64,000 nt of DNA from Xaviernesmea oryzae (GTDB taxonomy: Bacteria; Pseudomonadota; Alphaproteobacteria; Rhizobiales; Rhizobiaceae), in the NCBI RefSeq assembly GCF_900177415.1, contig NZ_FXAF01000008.1:248001-312000 (forward strand), in the 5' to 3' direction. Numbering within the stretch: the stretch's first letter is position 1; each line of letters starts with the position of its first letter. The position numbers were made by a program, and so were the translations under genes. Shown one piece after another: positions 1-8,170 of the stretch. The notes below the pieces were generated by a model that worked only from the letters and a program-made list of their open reading frames with translations, was not told where the DNA came from and did no database searches.

Positions 1-2
1 AT

Positions 3-560
3 GACGAAAACATCTATTACAGTTTTCACATGTACGAGCCGCACAGCTTCACCCATCAGCGTTCGGACAGGCCGGACGGCTTCGTGTCCGGCTTTCCCTG
101 GCCGGCGAGGAGCGGTTCACCTGAAAGCGTCATCCAGGGGCTGAAGGCGCACATGCAGGCGGCGGGCCTGACCCAGGTCGAGCAGAACGCGAACCTCGCC
201 AGGGTCGAAGGGCGTATCGCCGAGTATTTTCAAGAGAACTGGGACGACGCGAAGTTGAAGGCGCGCATCGGCGAAGCGGTGGAGTGGGCAACACGACACG
301 GCATTCCTGCGACAAGGCTCTTCATGGGTGAGTTCGGAGTCATTCGGATATCCATCGACGGCCGCTCCGGCGCCTATGATGCCGACAGGCTCCACTATCT
401 GCGCACCGTCCGCGAGACTGCAGAGGGCTACGGCTTTCCCTGGTCCATATGGGAATATGCCAACCCCGACGGGATGACGGTCATCGAACCGCAGGGGCGG
501 GCCGTGCCCGACGCGGACCTTTTGCAAGCGATCGGGCTTCCAAGACAGCCGGCTCAATAA
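3..560 (+). CDS. GH5-family endoglucanase, C-terminal part (5' end outside window)
   Basis: The open frame runs in from the left edge with no start in view, so only the C-terminal part of the protein is here. The text NIYYSFHMYEPHSFTHQ followed by LFMGEFGV is characteristic of glycoside hydrolase family 5. The Glu of GEFGV (codon at 330-332) is the expected catalytic nucleophile; the acid/base Glu would lie upstream of the window. Endoglucanases of this family often sit in exopolysaccharide loci, where they trim or release polymer in the periplasm. The neighbouring genes fit that role. Its stop overlaps the end of the convergent CapK-like gene by 7 bases. The family call is firm; the exact substrate is not known. 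Confidence 0.8.
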   Translation, partial: DENIYYSFHMYEPHSFTHQRSDRPDGFVSGFPWPARSGSPESVIQGLKAHMQAAGLTQVEQNANLARVEGRIAEYFQENWDDAKLKARIGEAVEWATRHGIPATRLFMGEFGVIRISIDGRSGAYDADRLHYLRTVRETAEGYGFPWSIWEYANPDGMTVIEPQGRAVPDADLLQAIGLPRQPAQ

Positions 561-1972
561 CGCGTGATATCGAGCCGCTGATCGATGAAAGCCCGTTTGC
601 CGCCCCGGCCGCCGGCGATCTGCGGAACCGCTTCCAGCGTAAAGACAAGACATCCCCGGCTCTTCGCCGAGACATAGGCGCGCAGTCTCTCGACATCTGC
701 CGTTGAGCCTCCCGGGTCGAGGATATGTCGGATCACAACCTCTCCAGGCGTATCCTGATAGAATTGATATTCAGCAATCCCGTTGAAAAGTTTCGGATCT
801 TCCGGCGTGAGGTCCGTCGTCACGATGCGCTGCCCATCGAAGGAAATGAGAAAGCCGGGCTTGCGGCGGGGGGCCAAGGCCCGAATGCGAAGCCGCCGAC
901 CATTCTCGGGCGTTGCAAGCTCGACCAGCGTGCCGAAATCGCCCGTATCGTAGCGGATGAAGGGCATTCCCGTCGAAAGGAAACCGGTGCCGACGATACG
1001 TCCCTCCCGCCCCGGCTCGATGACGGGATTGCCGTTCTCGTCGAGAAGTTCCGCAACCCCGTAGAGCGGATTGAACTCATAAAGGCCGTCTTCGTCCTGG
1101 ACCTCGGCGGCAAAGGCCACCTTCTCGCTCAAGCCATAGAAGACGCCGAACTTCACATCTCCCAGAACGCTGCGGATCAGCGCACGCTGATGATCGTAAA
1201 GGGGTTCCGAGATCGGCAATATTCCCTTGATCCCGGGACGGGGAACCCGCCCGAGCTGCCGCATGCGGCGGCAGAGAAGTTCCATGGCGGACGGATAACC
1301 GTACAGGAATTGAATCCCCTTGCGGTCGATCTCATCGAGATAGGCCTGCACATTCTCCGCCGTCATCGGGAAAACCGCGAGCTTCAGCTCGCGCAGAGCT
1401 GGATCCCAGTCATAAAGACCGGGACCGCCGCCTTTCAGATGAAAACCGCGCAGACTGATCCGCGCCTCGCGCTCGCTGAATCCGACCCTGGACCAGGCAT
1501 CGTAGACGAAAGCCATTTCCCTCGCGCTTCGGTCCTTGTCGAGAAAGAAGCCGAAGGGAGGCTCTGCATTGGAGCCGCTGGTCTCGGTCCTGTCCAGCTG
1601 CCAGCGCGGCACCGCCAAGGCCGCTTCGCCGGCCTCCCTCAATTGCTTCTTGCCCAGCACCGGCAAGCGGCGCAGATCCTCCGGCATCAGGGCCGAAGCG
1701 TCGAAGCCGGTGCCAAAGGCGTCATCGATGAGAGTCCGGTAGAACGGGCTGCCCTGATAGGCCTTGGCAAGAAGCGCGCGAAGAGAAGCAAGGTGCTGTT
1801 CGTTGGCATATTGCGGATCGCTCTCGGCTTTGGCGATACGAGCACGCCAATCCGCATAGGTCCTGCCGAATTTCACGCCTGTCGGCACGAGCGAGATCAA
1901 AGGCCTGACCGCGTCGCGCACGAAACGGGGGCTGCGGACATAGAAGCCGCGCATGACGTCCAAAGGTTTCAT
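554..1972 (-). CDS. CapK/PaaK-like adenylate-forming enzyme
   Basis: A 472-residue protein of the phenylacetate-CoA ligase/CapK superfamily found in polysaccharide loci. Supporting segments are the ETSGSNAEPPFGFF loop (a modified Ser/Thr/Gly-rich nucleotide loop), the GYPSAMELL segment, and PFIRYDTGDFG, which corresponds to the conserved Y-x-T/R-G-D motif of adenylating enzymes. The start was chosen at 1972 because it overlaps the stop of the upstream glycosyltransferase in an ATGA arrangement, so the two are translationally coupled. Homologues in capsule clusters are thought to activate an acid for transfer to sugars, but the substrate is unknown. The role here, possibly adding a non-sugar decoration to the polymer, is inferred from context. 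Confidence 0.75.
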   Translation of the reverse strand: MKPLDVMRGFYVRSPRFVRDAVRPLISLVPTGVKFGRTYADWRARIAKAESDPQYANEQHLASLRALLAKAYQGSPFYRTLIDDAFGTGFDASALMPEDLRRLPVLGKKQLREAGEAALAVPRWQLDRTETSGSNAEPPFGFFLDKDRSAREMAFVYDAWSRVGFSEREARISLRGFHLKGGGPGLYDWDPALRELKLAVFPMTAENVQAYLDEIDRKGIQFLYGYPSAMELLCRRMRQLGRVPRPGIKGILPISEPLYDHQRALIRSVLGDVKFGVFYGLSEKVAFAAEVQDEDGLYEFNPLYGVAELLDENGNPVIEPGREGRIVGTGFLSTGMPFIRYDTGDFGTLVELATPENGRRLRIRALAPRRKPGFLISFDGQRIVTTDLTPEDPKLFNGIAEYQFYQDTPGEVVIRHILDPGGSTADVERLRAYVSAKSRGCLVFTLEAVPQIAGGRGGKRAFIDQRLDITRY

Positions 1973-3093
1973 CGGTCTTCCACCGGGATTTTGCGTGTTT
2001 GCGCCGCGGCTTTCCAGATATTGCGCAGAGTGTCGGCATAGGGCGCCACATCGAGCCGAAGCCGATGCGCCGCGCGGGCCGCGTCCCCGAGCCGATCCCG
2101 AAGGTCTGGCTCCATGATCAGCCGCTCCAGCGCCCTCTTCAACGCGCCGACATCCCCGGGCGGCACCAGGAGACCGGTTTTTCCGTCGCTGATGATGTCT
2201 TCTACTGCGCCGACCGGCGTGGCAACGATGGCGAGGCCCGCCGCCATCCCTTCGATGATCGAGATGGGCAGGTTTTCCGCAAAGGACGGGAGGGTGAGGA
2301 CATCCGCCTTCGAAAGCAGGCGGGCGACATCCTCCGGTCCCTGCCATCCGGGAACCGCCACGCGGTCGGAAAGGCCAAGTTCCGTCAGCCGCAGGCGCAG
2401 CTTCTCCACCTCGCCGTCGCCGGCGATGGTTGCGCGCCAGCCCGGCATGTCCGCCATCGAGGCGAGCGCCTCGCAAAGCTCGGGAACGCCTTTTCTCTTC
2501 TCGACCCTTCCCAGAAACAGAATATGAACCCTGTCGCCGCCGCCTTCACGAGGCAAGGACGGAACTTCCGTGGCATTCGGCACGATGACCAGGCGCTTCT
2601 CCGCTTCCGGCACCTTCCGGAGAATGAATTCCCGCCAGACCTTGCCGAGGACGATGATCCCGCTGGCCTGCCTGAACATGGACCGGATTCTCCGGTTGAG
2701 AAATGTATCCTCGTCCGACCAGAACGCCATGTATTCGGCGCCGTGAAGGTGAAGAATATAAGAGATCCCTAGCATTCGGGCGCATATCGCAATAACAAGC
2801 TTGCGATAGGTGCTGCCGTAGCTGGCAAGATTGATATGAACGACGTCCACCTCTTTTCGGATGCGGGCCATGAGCATGCTGAAGCAGAAACCGGACAGGT
2901 ATAAGAAGGAATGGGCAAGATTCCCGTTGCCCCGTGTGGCCAGGAACCGGACATCGATATCGCCGCGAGCGTGCCCATCAAGCTCACGCTTCAGGGAAGC
3001 CATGACCCTGTCGATACCGCCCTGCCCCGTCCCTCCGGCCGGCGTGGCCACCATGACGTTGACGATACGGCCGGCGTGGCTGCGCTGCAGCAT
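1969..3093 (-). CDS. GT4-family glycosyltransferase
   Basis: A 374-residue group 1 glycosyltransferase with two Rossmann-like halves. The N-terminal half has an early glycine-rich turn (PAGGTGQGGIDRV). The C-terminal half carries ILFLGRVEKRKGVPEL and the donor-binding E-x7-E element FAENLPISIIEGMAAG. It is expected to transfer a sugar from a nucleotide donor to a lipid-linked repeat unit at the inner face of the cytoplasmic membrane. The ATG at 3093 is preceded by GAGGA. It is the first gene of a leftward pair with the CapK-like gene (4-base overlap) and is divergent from the flippase. The sugar it transfers cannot be told from sequence. Confidence 0.85.
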   Translation of the reverse strand: MLQRSHAGRIVNVMVATPAGGTGQGGIDRVMASLKRELDGHARGDIDVRFLATRGNGNLAHSFLYLSGFCFSMLMARIRKEVDVVHINLASYGSTYRKLVIAICARMLGISYILHLHGAEYMAFWSDEDTFLNRRIRSMFRQASGIIVLGKVWREFILRKVPEAEKRLVIVPNATEVPSLPREGGGDRVHILFLGRVEKRKGVPELCEALASMADMPGWRATIAGDGEVEKLRLRLTELGLSDRVAVPGWQGPEDVARLLSKADVLTLPSFAENLPISIIEGMAAGLAIVATPVGAVEDIISDGKTGLLVPPGDVGALKRALERLIMEPDLRDRLGDAARAAHRLRLDVAPYADTLRNIWKAAAQTRKIPVEDR

Positions 3094-3238
3094 GTCTTCC
3101 TCGCTTTACACTGACCTGAAACCAAACCACCGTTACTGTTAACATTTGGCGGCTAGGATTCCGTTAAATCATCCGGCGCTTCGCCTGGTACCGCCGCGTT
3201 GTCACCGGGATTGGCCGAACCGTTTCAAGGAAACTTCT

Positions 3239-4681
3239 TTGCTGCTCAAATCCACGCTCATCTACGGCCCGGCCATTCTGCTGACACGCATCTCCGCCCT
3301 CCTGTTTCTGGTGATCGCCACGCGCCTCATCGACAAGACCGAATACGGCCTTCTGACGCTGGTGGTGACGGTCGGCGAGATGACTGACGTGGCGGTTACG
3401 AACTGGCTTCGCATCTCTCTGCTCAGGCTGGGCGGCAAGGGCGACGTTACTCGCGGGAGCTTGGCGCGCGCCGGCAACATCCTCATTTGCACGACGCTTC
3501 TCGCCCTTGTCATAGCCGTGGTGGCCAGCAGTCTCGTTGTGCCGGAGCGCTGGGCGGATTTCTCGATCGCCGTCTGCGCCTACCTCGTCGCCGGCGCGAT
3601 TGCCCGTTACGCGCTGGTTATCCTCCAGATGCAGCAGCGGCATTCCACCTATGCGATGCTGGAGTTCCTGCGGGCGCTCCTGCAACTCGTCTTCCCCGTG
3701 GCCACCCTTTTGGTGCAGCACAATTCCTTTCTCTCGATATCGCTCGCCTCCAGCTTCGGCACGCTGACGGCCGGCATGGTTGCCGGCATCGTTGCATCCC
3801 GACGGGTTATCAGCGGTCCGCCGCGTTTCACCCATCGCGAATTCTTCGCGCTCGGAGTGCCGATCGTCGTGATGGCGCTCGTCAGTTTCGGGCTTGCAAA
3901 TGCCGAGCGGGTCTTCCTCAAGGTCTATCACGATGCTACGGCGGTGGCTGTCTTCGCGGCGGCCTATGCGCTTGCCCGCCAGCCGGTCGACATGATCGCG
4001 AATGCCATCAATATGGGGGCCTTTCCCGAAGCAGTCGCGCGGTTTGACGAAGAAGGACCCGCCGCGATTGCTGCGCTTCTCAAACAATTCCTCGCGCTTA
4101 TCTTCACTCTCAGTCTGCCGGTTGCCGCTCTCCTGGCCGCCCTCGGTCACGATCTGACGGAACTGTTGCTCCCGGCGAGCTACGATGGGCCTTACAATCT
4201 GCTCTTCGCGATCATCGCCTGCAGTGCGGTCTGCACCAATCTCGCGGATTTCGTTTACGGCGCGGTCGTCTACGCTCATAAGCGGCCCTGGCTGCTTATC
4301 ATCAGCAAGTTCTCCGGCTCCACCGCGACCATCGTCCTTTCCTTTCTCCTCATACCCCGCATGGTAGAGGTGGGAGCCGCACTCGCACTCGCCGGTGGGG
4401 CGATCGTAAACCTTTTGGTTTCGATGCTGATCAGCGAACGTCTCACACCAGTCCCTCTGCCGTGGCGAGCCCTTGCGGTTTCCCTCGGGATTTCAGCAAG
4501 CGTGGGCGTGGCGGCGGCGCTTGTAAGCGGCTACCTCGGCGACCTGCATGTCATCTTCCGCCTGGCCGCGGCCGGGTTCGTCGCCGGTATCGCGTTCCTG
4601 GGACTCAACGCCTTGTGCTATCCGCAAGAGGCGCGCCACAGCCTTGGCATCGTCCGGAGCCGGCTGCAGCAATTCGGCTAG
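3239..4681 (+). CDS. Wzx-type polysaccharide flippase (MATE/MOP family)
   Basis: A 480-residue, strongly hydrophobic protein with about 12-14 membrane segments. The opening LLKSTLIYGPAILLTRISALLFL is typical of Wzx/O-antigen flippases. It would move the undecaprenyl-linked repeat unit across the inner membrane for polymerisation. The TTG at 3239 was chosen because AAGGAAA lies just upstream and translation then begins right at the first membrane segment. An in-frame TTG at 3146 would add 31 polar residues but has no evident ribosome binding site. It is divergent from the GT4 gene across a region that should hold both promoters. Confidence 0.85.
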   Translation: MLLKSTLIYGPAILLTRISALLFLVIATRLIDKTEYGLLTLVVTVGEMTDVAVTNWLRISLLRLGGKGDVTRGSLARAGNILICTTLLALVIAVVASSLVVPERWADFSIAVCAYLVAGAIARYALVILQMQQRHSTYAMLEFLRALLQLVFPVATLLVQHNSFLSISLASSFGTLTAGMVAGIVASRRVISGPPRFTHREFFALGVPIVVMALVSFGLANAERVFLKVYHDATAVAVFAAAYALARQPVDMIANAINMGAFPEAVARFDEEGPAAIAALLKQFLALIFTLSLPVAALLAALGHDLTELLLPASYDGPYNLLFAIIACSAVCTNLADFVYGAVVYAHKRPWLLIISKFSGSTATIVLSFLLIPRMVEVGAALALAGGAIVNLLVSMLISERLTPVPLPWRALAVSLGISASVGVAAALVSGYLGDLHVIFRLAAAGFVAGIAFLGLNALCYPQEARHSLGIVRSRLQQFG

Positions 4682-4747
4682 GATTCGAACCACCGAAACG
4701 GAAGAGGCTGCAACCGACCGCAGTCTCCCGTCGTATAATCAAAAGCG

Positions 4748-5542
4748 TCAACGGTGGATGCGACGGCGGCGGATCTCCTGGCTGAGCAATACGGCATAGG
4801 CGGTATTCGTCTCGTAGTAACGGCGCCATAGCCGCCTGGGCTCCTGCATCACCCGGAACAGCCATTCGAACCCGAGCGCCTGGACAAGCTTCGGTGCCCG
4901 GGCGACCTTGCCGCCGTATACGTCGAAGCTGCCACCGACGCCCATGACGAAACTCGGTTTCAGCACATGCCGGTATTTCTTCAGGAAGCGCTCCTTGCGC
5001 GGCGTCGGCATGGCGACGAGCAGGCAGTCAGCCCCTGAATCGTTGATCGCCCTGACGATACCCTCTTCGTCCTCCGGCTTGAAATAGCCGTTGCGCATGC
5101 CGGCGATCCTGAGTCTCGAGTGATCCTTTGAAAGGCGCGAGGCAACGGCGTCGAGCACCTGCTGTTCTGCTCCCAGCAGATACGGCCGATAGCCGCGCTT
5201 GGCACAAAGCTCGAACAGCTTGAGCATGATGTCGACCCCTGCGACGCGTTCCGGCAGCTCCACGCCGCACAGTTTGGCGCCCCAAAGCACCCCGATACCA
5301 TCGACATTGATCAGGTCCGCGCCAACGACATCCTCATGCAATTCCGCATTCTTGCGCATGGTGATGAGTTTGGCGACGTTGACGACCACGTGATGAAGAG
5401 GCCGCTTTTCCCGCATGGCTTCCTCCGCCAGACCAAGTGTCTCCTCCATGGTAATGCCATGCATCGGGCAACCGAGAAATTCGATCCTGCGCGACGAAAG
5501 CAGCGGATGATTGGACCAGCCCGTCTTTTGCAGCGTGCTCAT
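4748..5542 (-). CDS. WecG/TagA/CpsF-family glycosyltransferase (GT26)
   Basis: A 264-residue protein of the WecG/TagA/CpsF family, which transfers N-acetylmannosamine or ManNAc-uronic acid to a lipid-linked acceptor. Diagnostic segments are VVVNVAKLITMRK, LINVDGIGVLWGAKLCG, the LLGAEQQVLDAVA region and LLVAMPTPRKERFL, with VMGVGGSFDVYGGKVARAP near the end. The size matches the family norm of about 250 residues. The ATG at 5542 overlaps the stop of wecC in an ATGA junction. Being third in the leftward wecB-wecC operon argues that it uses UDP-ManNAcA. That donor choice is inferred from context, not from a residue-level signature. Confidence 0.85.
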   Translation of the reverse strand: MSTLQKTGWSNHPLLSSRRIEFLGCPMHGITMEETLGLAEEAMREKRPLHHVVVNVAKLITMRKNAELHEDVVGADLINVDGIGVLWGAKLCGVELPERVAGVDIMLKLFELCAKRGYRPYLLGAEQQVLDAVASRLSKDHSRLRIAGMRNGYFKPEDEEGIVRAINDSGADCLLVAMPTPRKERFLKKYRHVLKPSFVMGVGGSFDVYGGKVARAPKLVQALGFEWLFRVMQEPRRLWRRYYETNTAYAVLLSQEIRRRRIHR

Positions 5543-6873
5543 GCCGCCTTCTCCATGGTCATGAGGGCCGGCTGCTTGCTTTTGTTCTTCTTTCCTTCGA
5601 TACGGGCATCCGGCTTGCGCGCCTTGCGCCACGTCCACAGGCCCCGCGTATCGACCAGCTTCTTGCCCTTCAGCGATTCCGGATCGATGAAGTTGAACTG
5701 CCGATGGTCCACCAGCAGCACGACGATGTCGGCCTGATCGATTGCCGAAAGCGCATCGGTGAAGACGATGCCTCTATCCTCGAGCTCCTTGGGCAGCGAT
5801 CGCGTGTTCGGTTCGGCTGCGACAATCTTCGTGTCCTTGCGCTCCGAAAGCAGCTTGACGACCTCAACCGCCGGACTTTCCCGCAGATCGTCTATATTCG
5901 GCTTGAAGCTCAACCCCAGGCAGGCAATCGTCTGCTGGCGTCCCGATTCCAGGAGGGATTCGATGTCCCTGACGACGGAATGCGGCCGGTTCGAATTGAT
6001 CCGGCGGGCGGACTGCATCAACGGCGTGCTGTCGGGCGCTGCATCGATGATGAAATAGGGATCGACCGCAATGCAGTGGCCGCCAACACCCGGACCGGGC
6101 TGCAGGATGTTGACGCGCGGGTGACGGTTGGCAAGATCGATGACCTCCCACACGTTGAGCGACAGGTCCTGGCACACGGCGGCAAGTTCGTTGGCAAAGG
6201 CGATGTTGACGTCGCGGAAGGCGTTTTCCGTGAGTTTCACCAGCTCCGCCGCTTCCGCAACGGTGATGAAGAGATCACCCGCGACGAAACTCGAATAAAG
6301 GGCTGCCGTCCGCTCCGAAGACCGGCGAGAAAGCCCACCGATCGAACGGTCATTGTTGATGAGTTCATTGAGGACATTGCCGGGAAGAACCCGCTCCGGC
6401 GAATAGGAGACGTAGACGTCGGAATCCTTGTCGGCGGCCTCCGGGAAAGTCAGATCGGGGCGAAGCTCGGAAAGCAGCCGGTTCATGGCGCGCGTCGTGC
6501 CGACCGGCGACGTCGATTCCAGCACGACCAGATCGCCCTTCTTCAGGATGGGGGCGATGGCGCGCGCCGCAGCGAGAACGTAACTGATATCCGGCTTGCG
6601 ATCCTCGGTAATCGGAGTGGGAACGGCAATCACATAGGCATCGGCAGGTTGCGGGCTGCTGAAGGCCTTCAATTTCCCGTTCGCCACCATCTTCTGGACC
6701 AGACCGTCGAGATCGGGTTCCACGATGTGAATCTCGCCGCGGTTGACCTTCTCGACGACGGCCTCGTTGATATCCACGCCAATCACGTCAAAACCGCGGC
6801 TGGCAAAGATCGCGCAGGTGGGCAGTCCGATATAGCCCATGCCTATGACGGAAACGCTTCTGATATCAGACAT
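5539..6873 (-). CDS. wecC: UDP-N-acetyl-D-mannosamine dehydrogenase
   Basis: A 444-residue member of the UDP-glucose/GDP-mannose dehydrogenase family. It should oxidise UDP-ManNAc to UDP-ManNAcA with two NAD+. The N-terminal Rossmann fingerprint is VIGMGYIGLPTCAIFASRG. GPGVGGHCIAVDPYF contains the catalytic Cys, and the C-terminal third is the usual UDP-binding domain. The ATG at 6873 overlaps the end of wecB by 8 bases. Company with wecB and the GT26 gene makes the ManNAc substrate much more likely than glucose. An alternative is UDP-GlcNAc or UDP-GalNAc dehydrogenase activity (WbpA/WbpO type). Confidence 0.88.
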   Translation of the reverse strand: MSDIRSVSVIGMGYIGLPTCAIFASRGFDVIGVDINEAVVEKVNRGEIHIVEPDLDGLVQKMVANGKLKAFSSPQPADAYVIAVPTPITEDRKPDISYVLAAARAIAPILKKGDLVVLESTSPVGTTRAMNRLLSELRPDLTFPEAADKDSDVYVSYSPERVLPGNVLNELINNDRSIGGLSRRSSERTAALYSSFVAGDLFITVAEAAELVKLTENAFRDVNIAFANELAAVCQDLSLNVWEVIDLANRHPRVNILQPGPGVGGHCIAVDPYFIIDAAPDSTPLMQSARRINSNRPHSVVRDIESLLESGRQQTIACLGLSFKPNIDDLRESPAVEVVKLLSERKDTKIVAAEPNTRSLPKELEDRGIVFTDALSAIDQADIVVLLVDHRQFNFIDPESLKGKKLVDTRGLWTWRKARKPDARIEGKKNKSKQPALMTMEKAA

Positions 6874-8017
6874 GTAATAGCTCCTCGAGAATTCGGTGGC
6901 TGGCCCTGCCGTCGCCATAGGGATTGTGCTGTTCGGCCATGCCTCTGTAGGCGGCTTCGTCATCCAGCAGCGTGTTCGTGTTTTTCAGTATGGTATCGAT
7001 GTTGGTGCCCACCAGCCGGGCCGTGCCTGCAGCCACGCCTTCCGGTCGCTCGGTGTTCTCCCGCATCACAAGAACCGGCTTGCCGAGAGACGGCGCCTCT
7101 TCCTGGACGCCGCCGCTATCCGTCAGAACCAGGTAGCTCCTCTTCTGCAGGTAGAGGAAGGGCAGGTAATCCTGCGGTTCGATCAGGTGGATATTCGGAA
7201 CGTTGCCCAACATTTGGTTGACCACTTCGCGAACATTCGGATTGGGATGGACCGGATAGACGATCTGCACGTCGCCGCGCGTGCCCAGCACCTTGAGAGC
7301 CTTGCAGATGCGCTCGATCCCGCCATCGAAATTCTCGCGGCGGTGGCCGGTGACCAGCACGAGTTTCTTCGAAGGGTCGAGAAACCCGAAGCGTGCGGCC
7401 AATTCCGCGTTCTTCATCTGGTCGGCATCGAGAAGGTCGGAGAAATAGAGAAGCGTATCGATCACCGTGTTACCGGTGACGAAAATGCTCGTTTCAGCCT
7501 TCCCCTCGGCGATGAGATTGGCGCGCGCCTGATGGGTCGGTGCGAAATGCCAACGGGCAATGTCGCCGGCGATCTTGCGGTTCAGCTCTTCGGGAAACGG
7601 AGAGTCGATGTTGTGGCTGCGAAGTCCGGCCTCGATATGGGCTACCGGAATGCGCTTGTAAAAGGCCGCAAGCGCCGCAGCCATCGCGGTGGTCGTATCC
7701 CCCTGGACCATCACGATGTCGGGCTTCGCCTTCTCAAGCACCTCTTCCATGCCCTTCAGGACGCGCGCCGTCACGTCGAACAATGTCTGGCCCGGTTGCA
7801 TGATGTTGAGGTCATAGTGGACAGGCAATCCCGTCAGAGAGATGATCTGATCCACCATCTCCCTGTGCTGCCCGGTTATGCAGACTTGTGTCTCGAAACC
7901 AGCATGGGACAGCGCCGCGCGTGCCACCGGAAAGCATTTCAGCGCTTCAGGTCTCGTGCCGAATACAATAAGCAGCCGCCGTTGGCTTCTGAACTCGAGA
8001 CTTGGTACGAACTTCAT
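6866..8017 (-). CDS. wecB: UDP-N-acetylglucosamine 2-epimerase (non-hydrolysing)
   Basis: A 383-residue cytoplasmic enzyme that interconverts UDP-GlcNAc and UDP-ManNAc. Family marks in order are FGTRPEALK at the start, HIEAGLRSHN, VTGHRREN, YPVHPNPNVR and LTDSGGVQEEAPSLGKPVLV with the following NTERPEG. The length is standard. The ATG at 8017 was preferred over an in-frame TTG two codons upstream at 8023. It is the first gene of the leftward wecB-wecC-GT26 operon. The 150-base AT-rich region upstream is shared with the divergent propeller-protein gene and probably holds both promoters. Confidence 0.92.
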   Translation of the reverse strand: MKFVPSLEFRSQRRLLIVFGTRPEALKCFPVARAALSHAGFETQVCITGQHREMVDQIISLTGLPVHYDLNIMQPGQTLFDVTARVLKGMEEVLEKAKPDIVMVQGDTTTAMAAALAAFYKRIPVAHIEAGLRSHNIDSPFPEELNRKIAGDIARWHFAPTHQARANLIAEGKAETSIFVTGNTVIDTLLYFSDLLDADQMKNAELAARFGFLDPSKKLVLVTGHRRENFDGGIERICKALKVLGTRGDVQIVYPVHPNPNVREVVNQMLGNVPNIHLIEPQDYLPFLYLQKRSYLVLTDSGGVQEEAPSLGKPVLVMRENTERPEGVAAGTARLVGTNIDTILKNTNTLLDDEAAYRGMAEQHNPYGDGRASHRILEELLHV

Positions 8018-8170
8018 GATCAACCCACGTCATCACTTTGGACGCGGACAACGTGGCGCAAATAGATTTCGCCCGGATTGAATTAATTAGTAGAATTTTA
8101 AAGACCTGTACAAAAATACGCAGCAATTGACCCCAATAAATCATTCATTAACCATGACCTGCAATCTGTA

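Noticed and set aside
725..2041. Long open frame on the + strand opposite the CapK-like gene
   Set aside because: No recognisable domain; the opposite strand encodes a clear CapK/PaaK-like protein with an ATGA junction.
5704..7221. Long open frame on the + strand opposite wecC and wecB
   Set aside because: Antisense shadow of two genes with unmistakable motifs.
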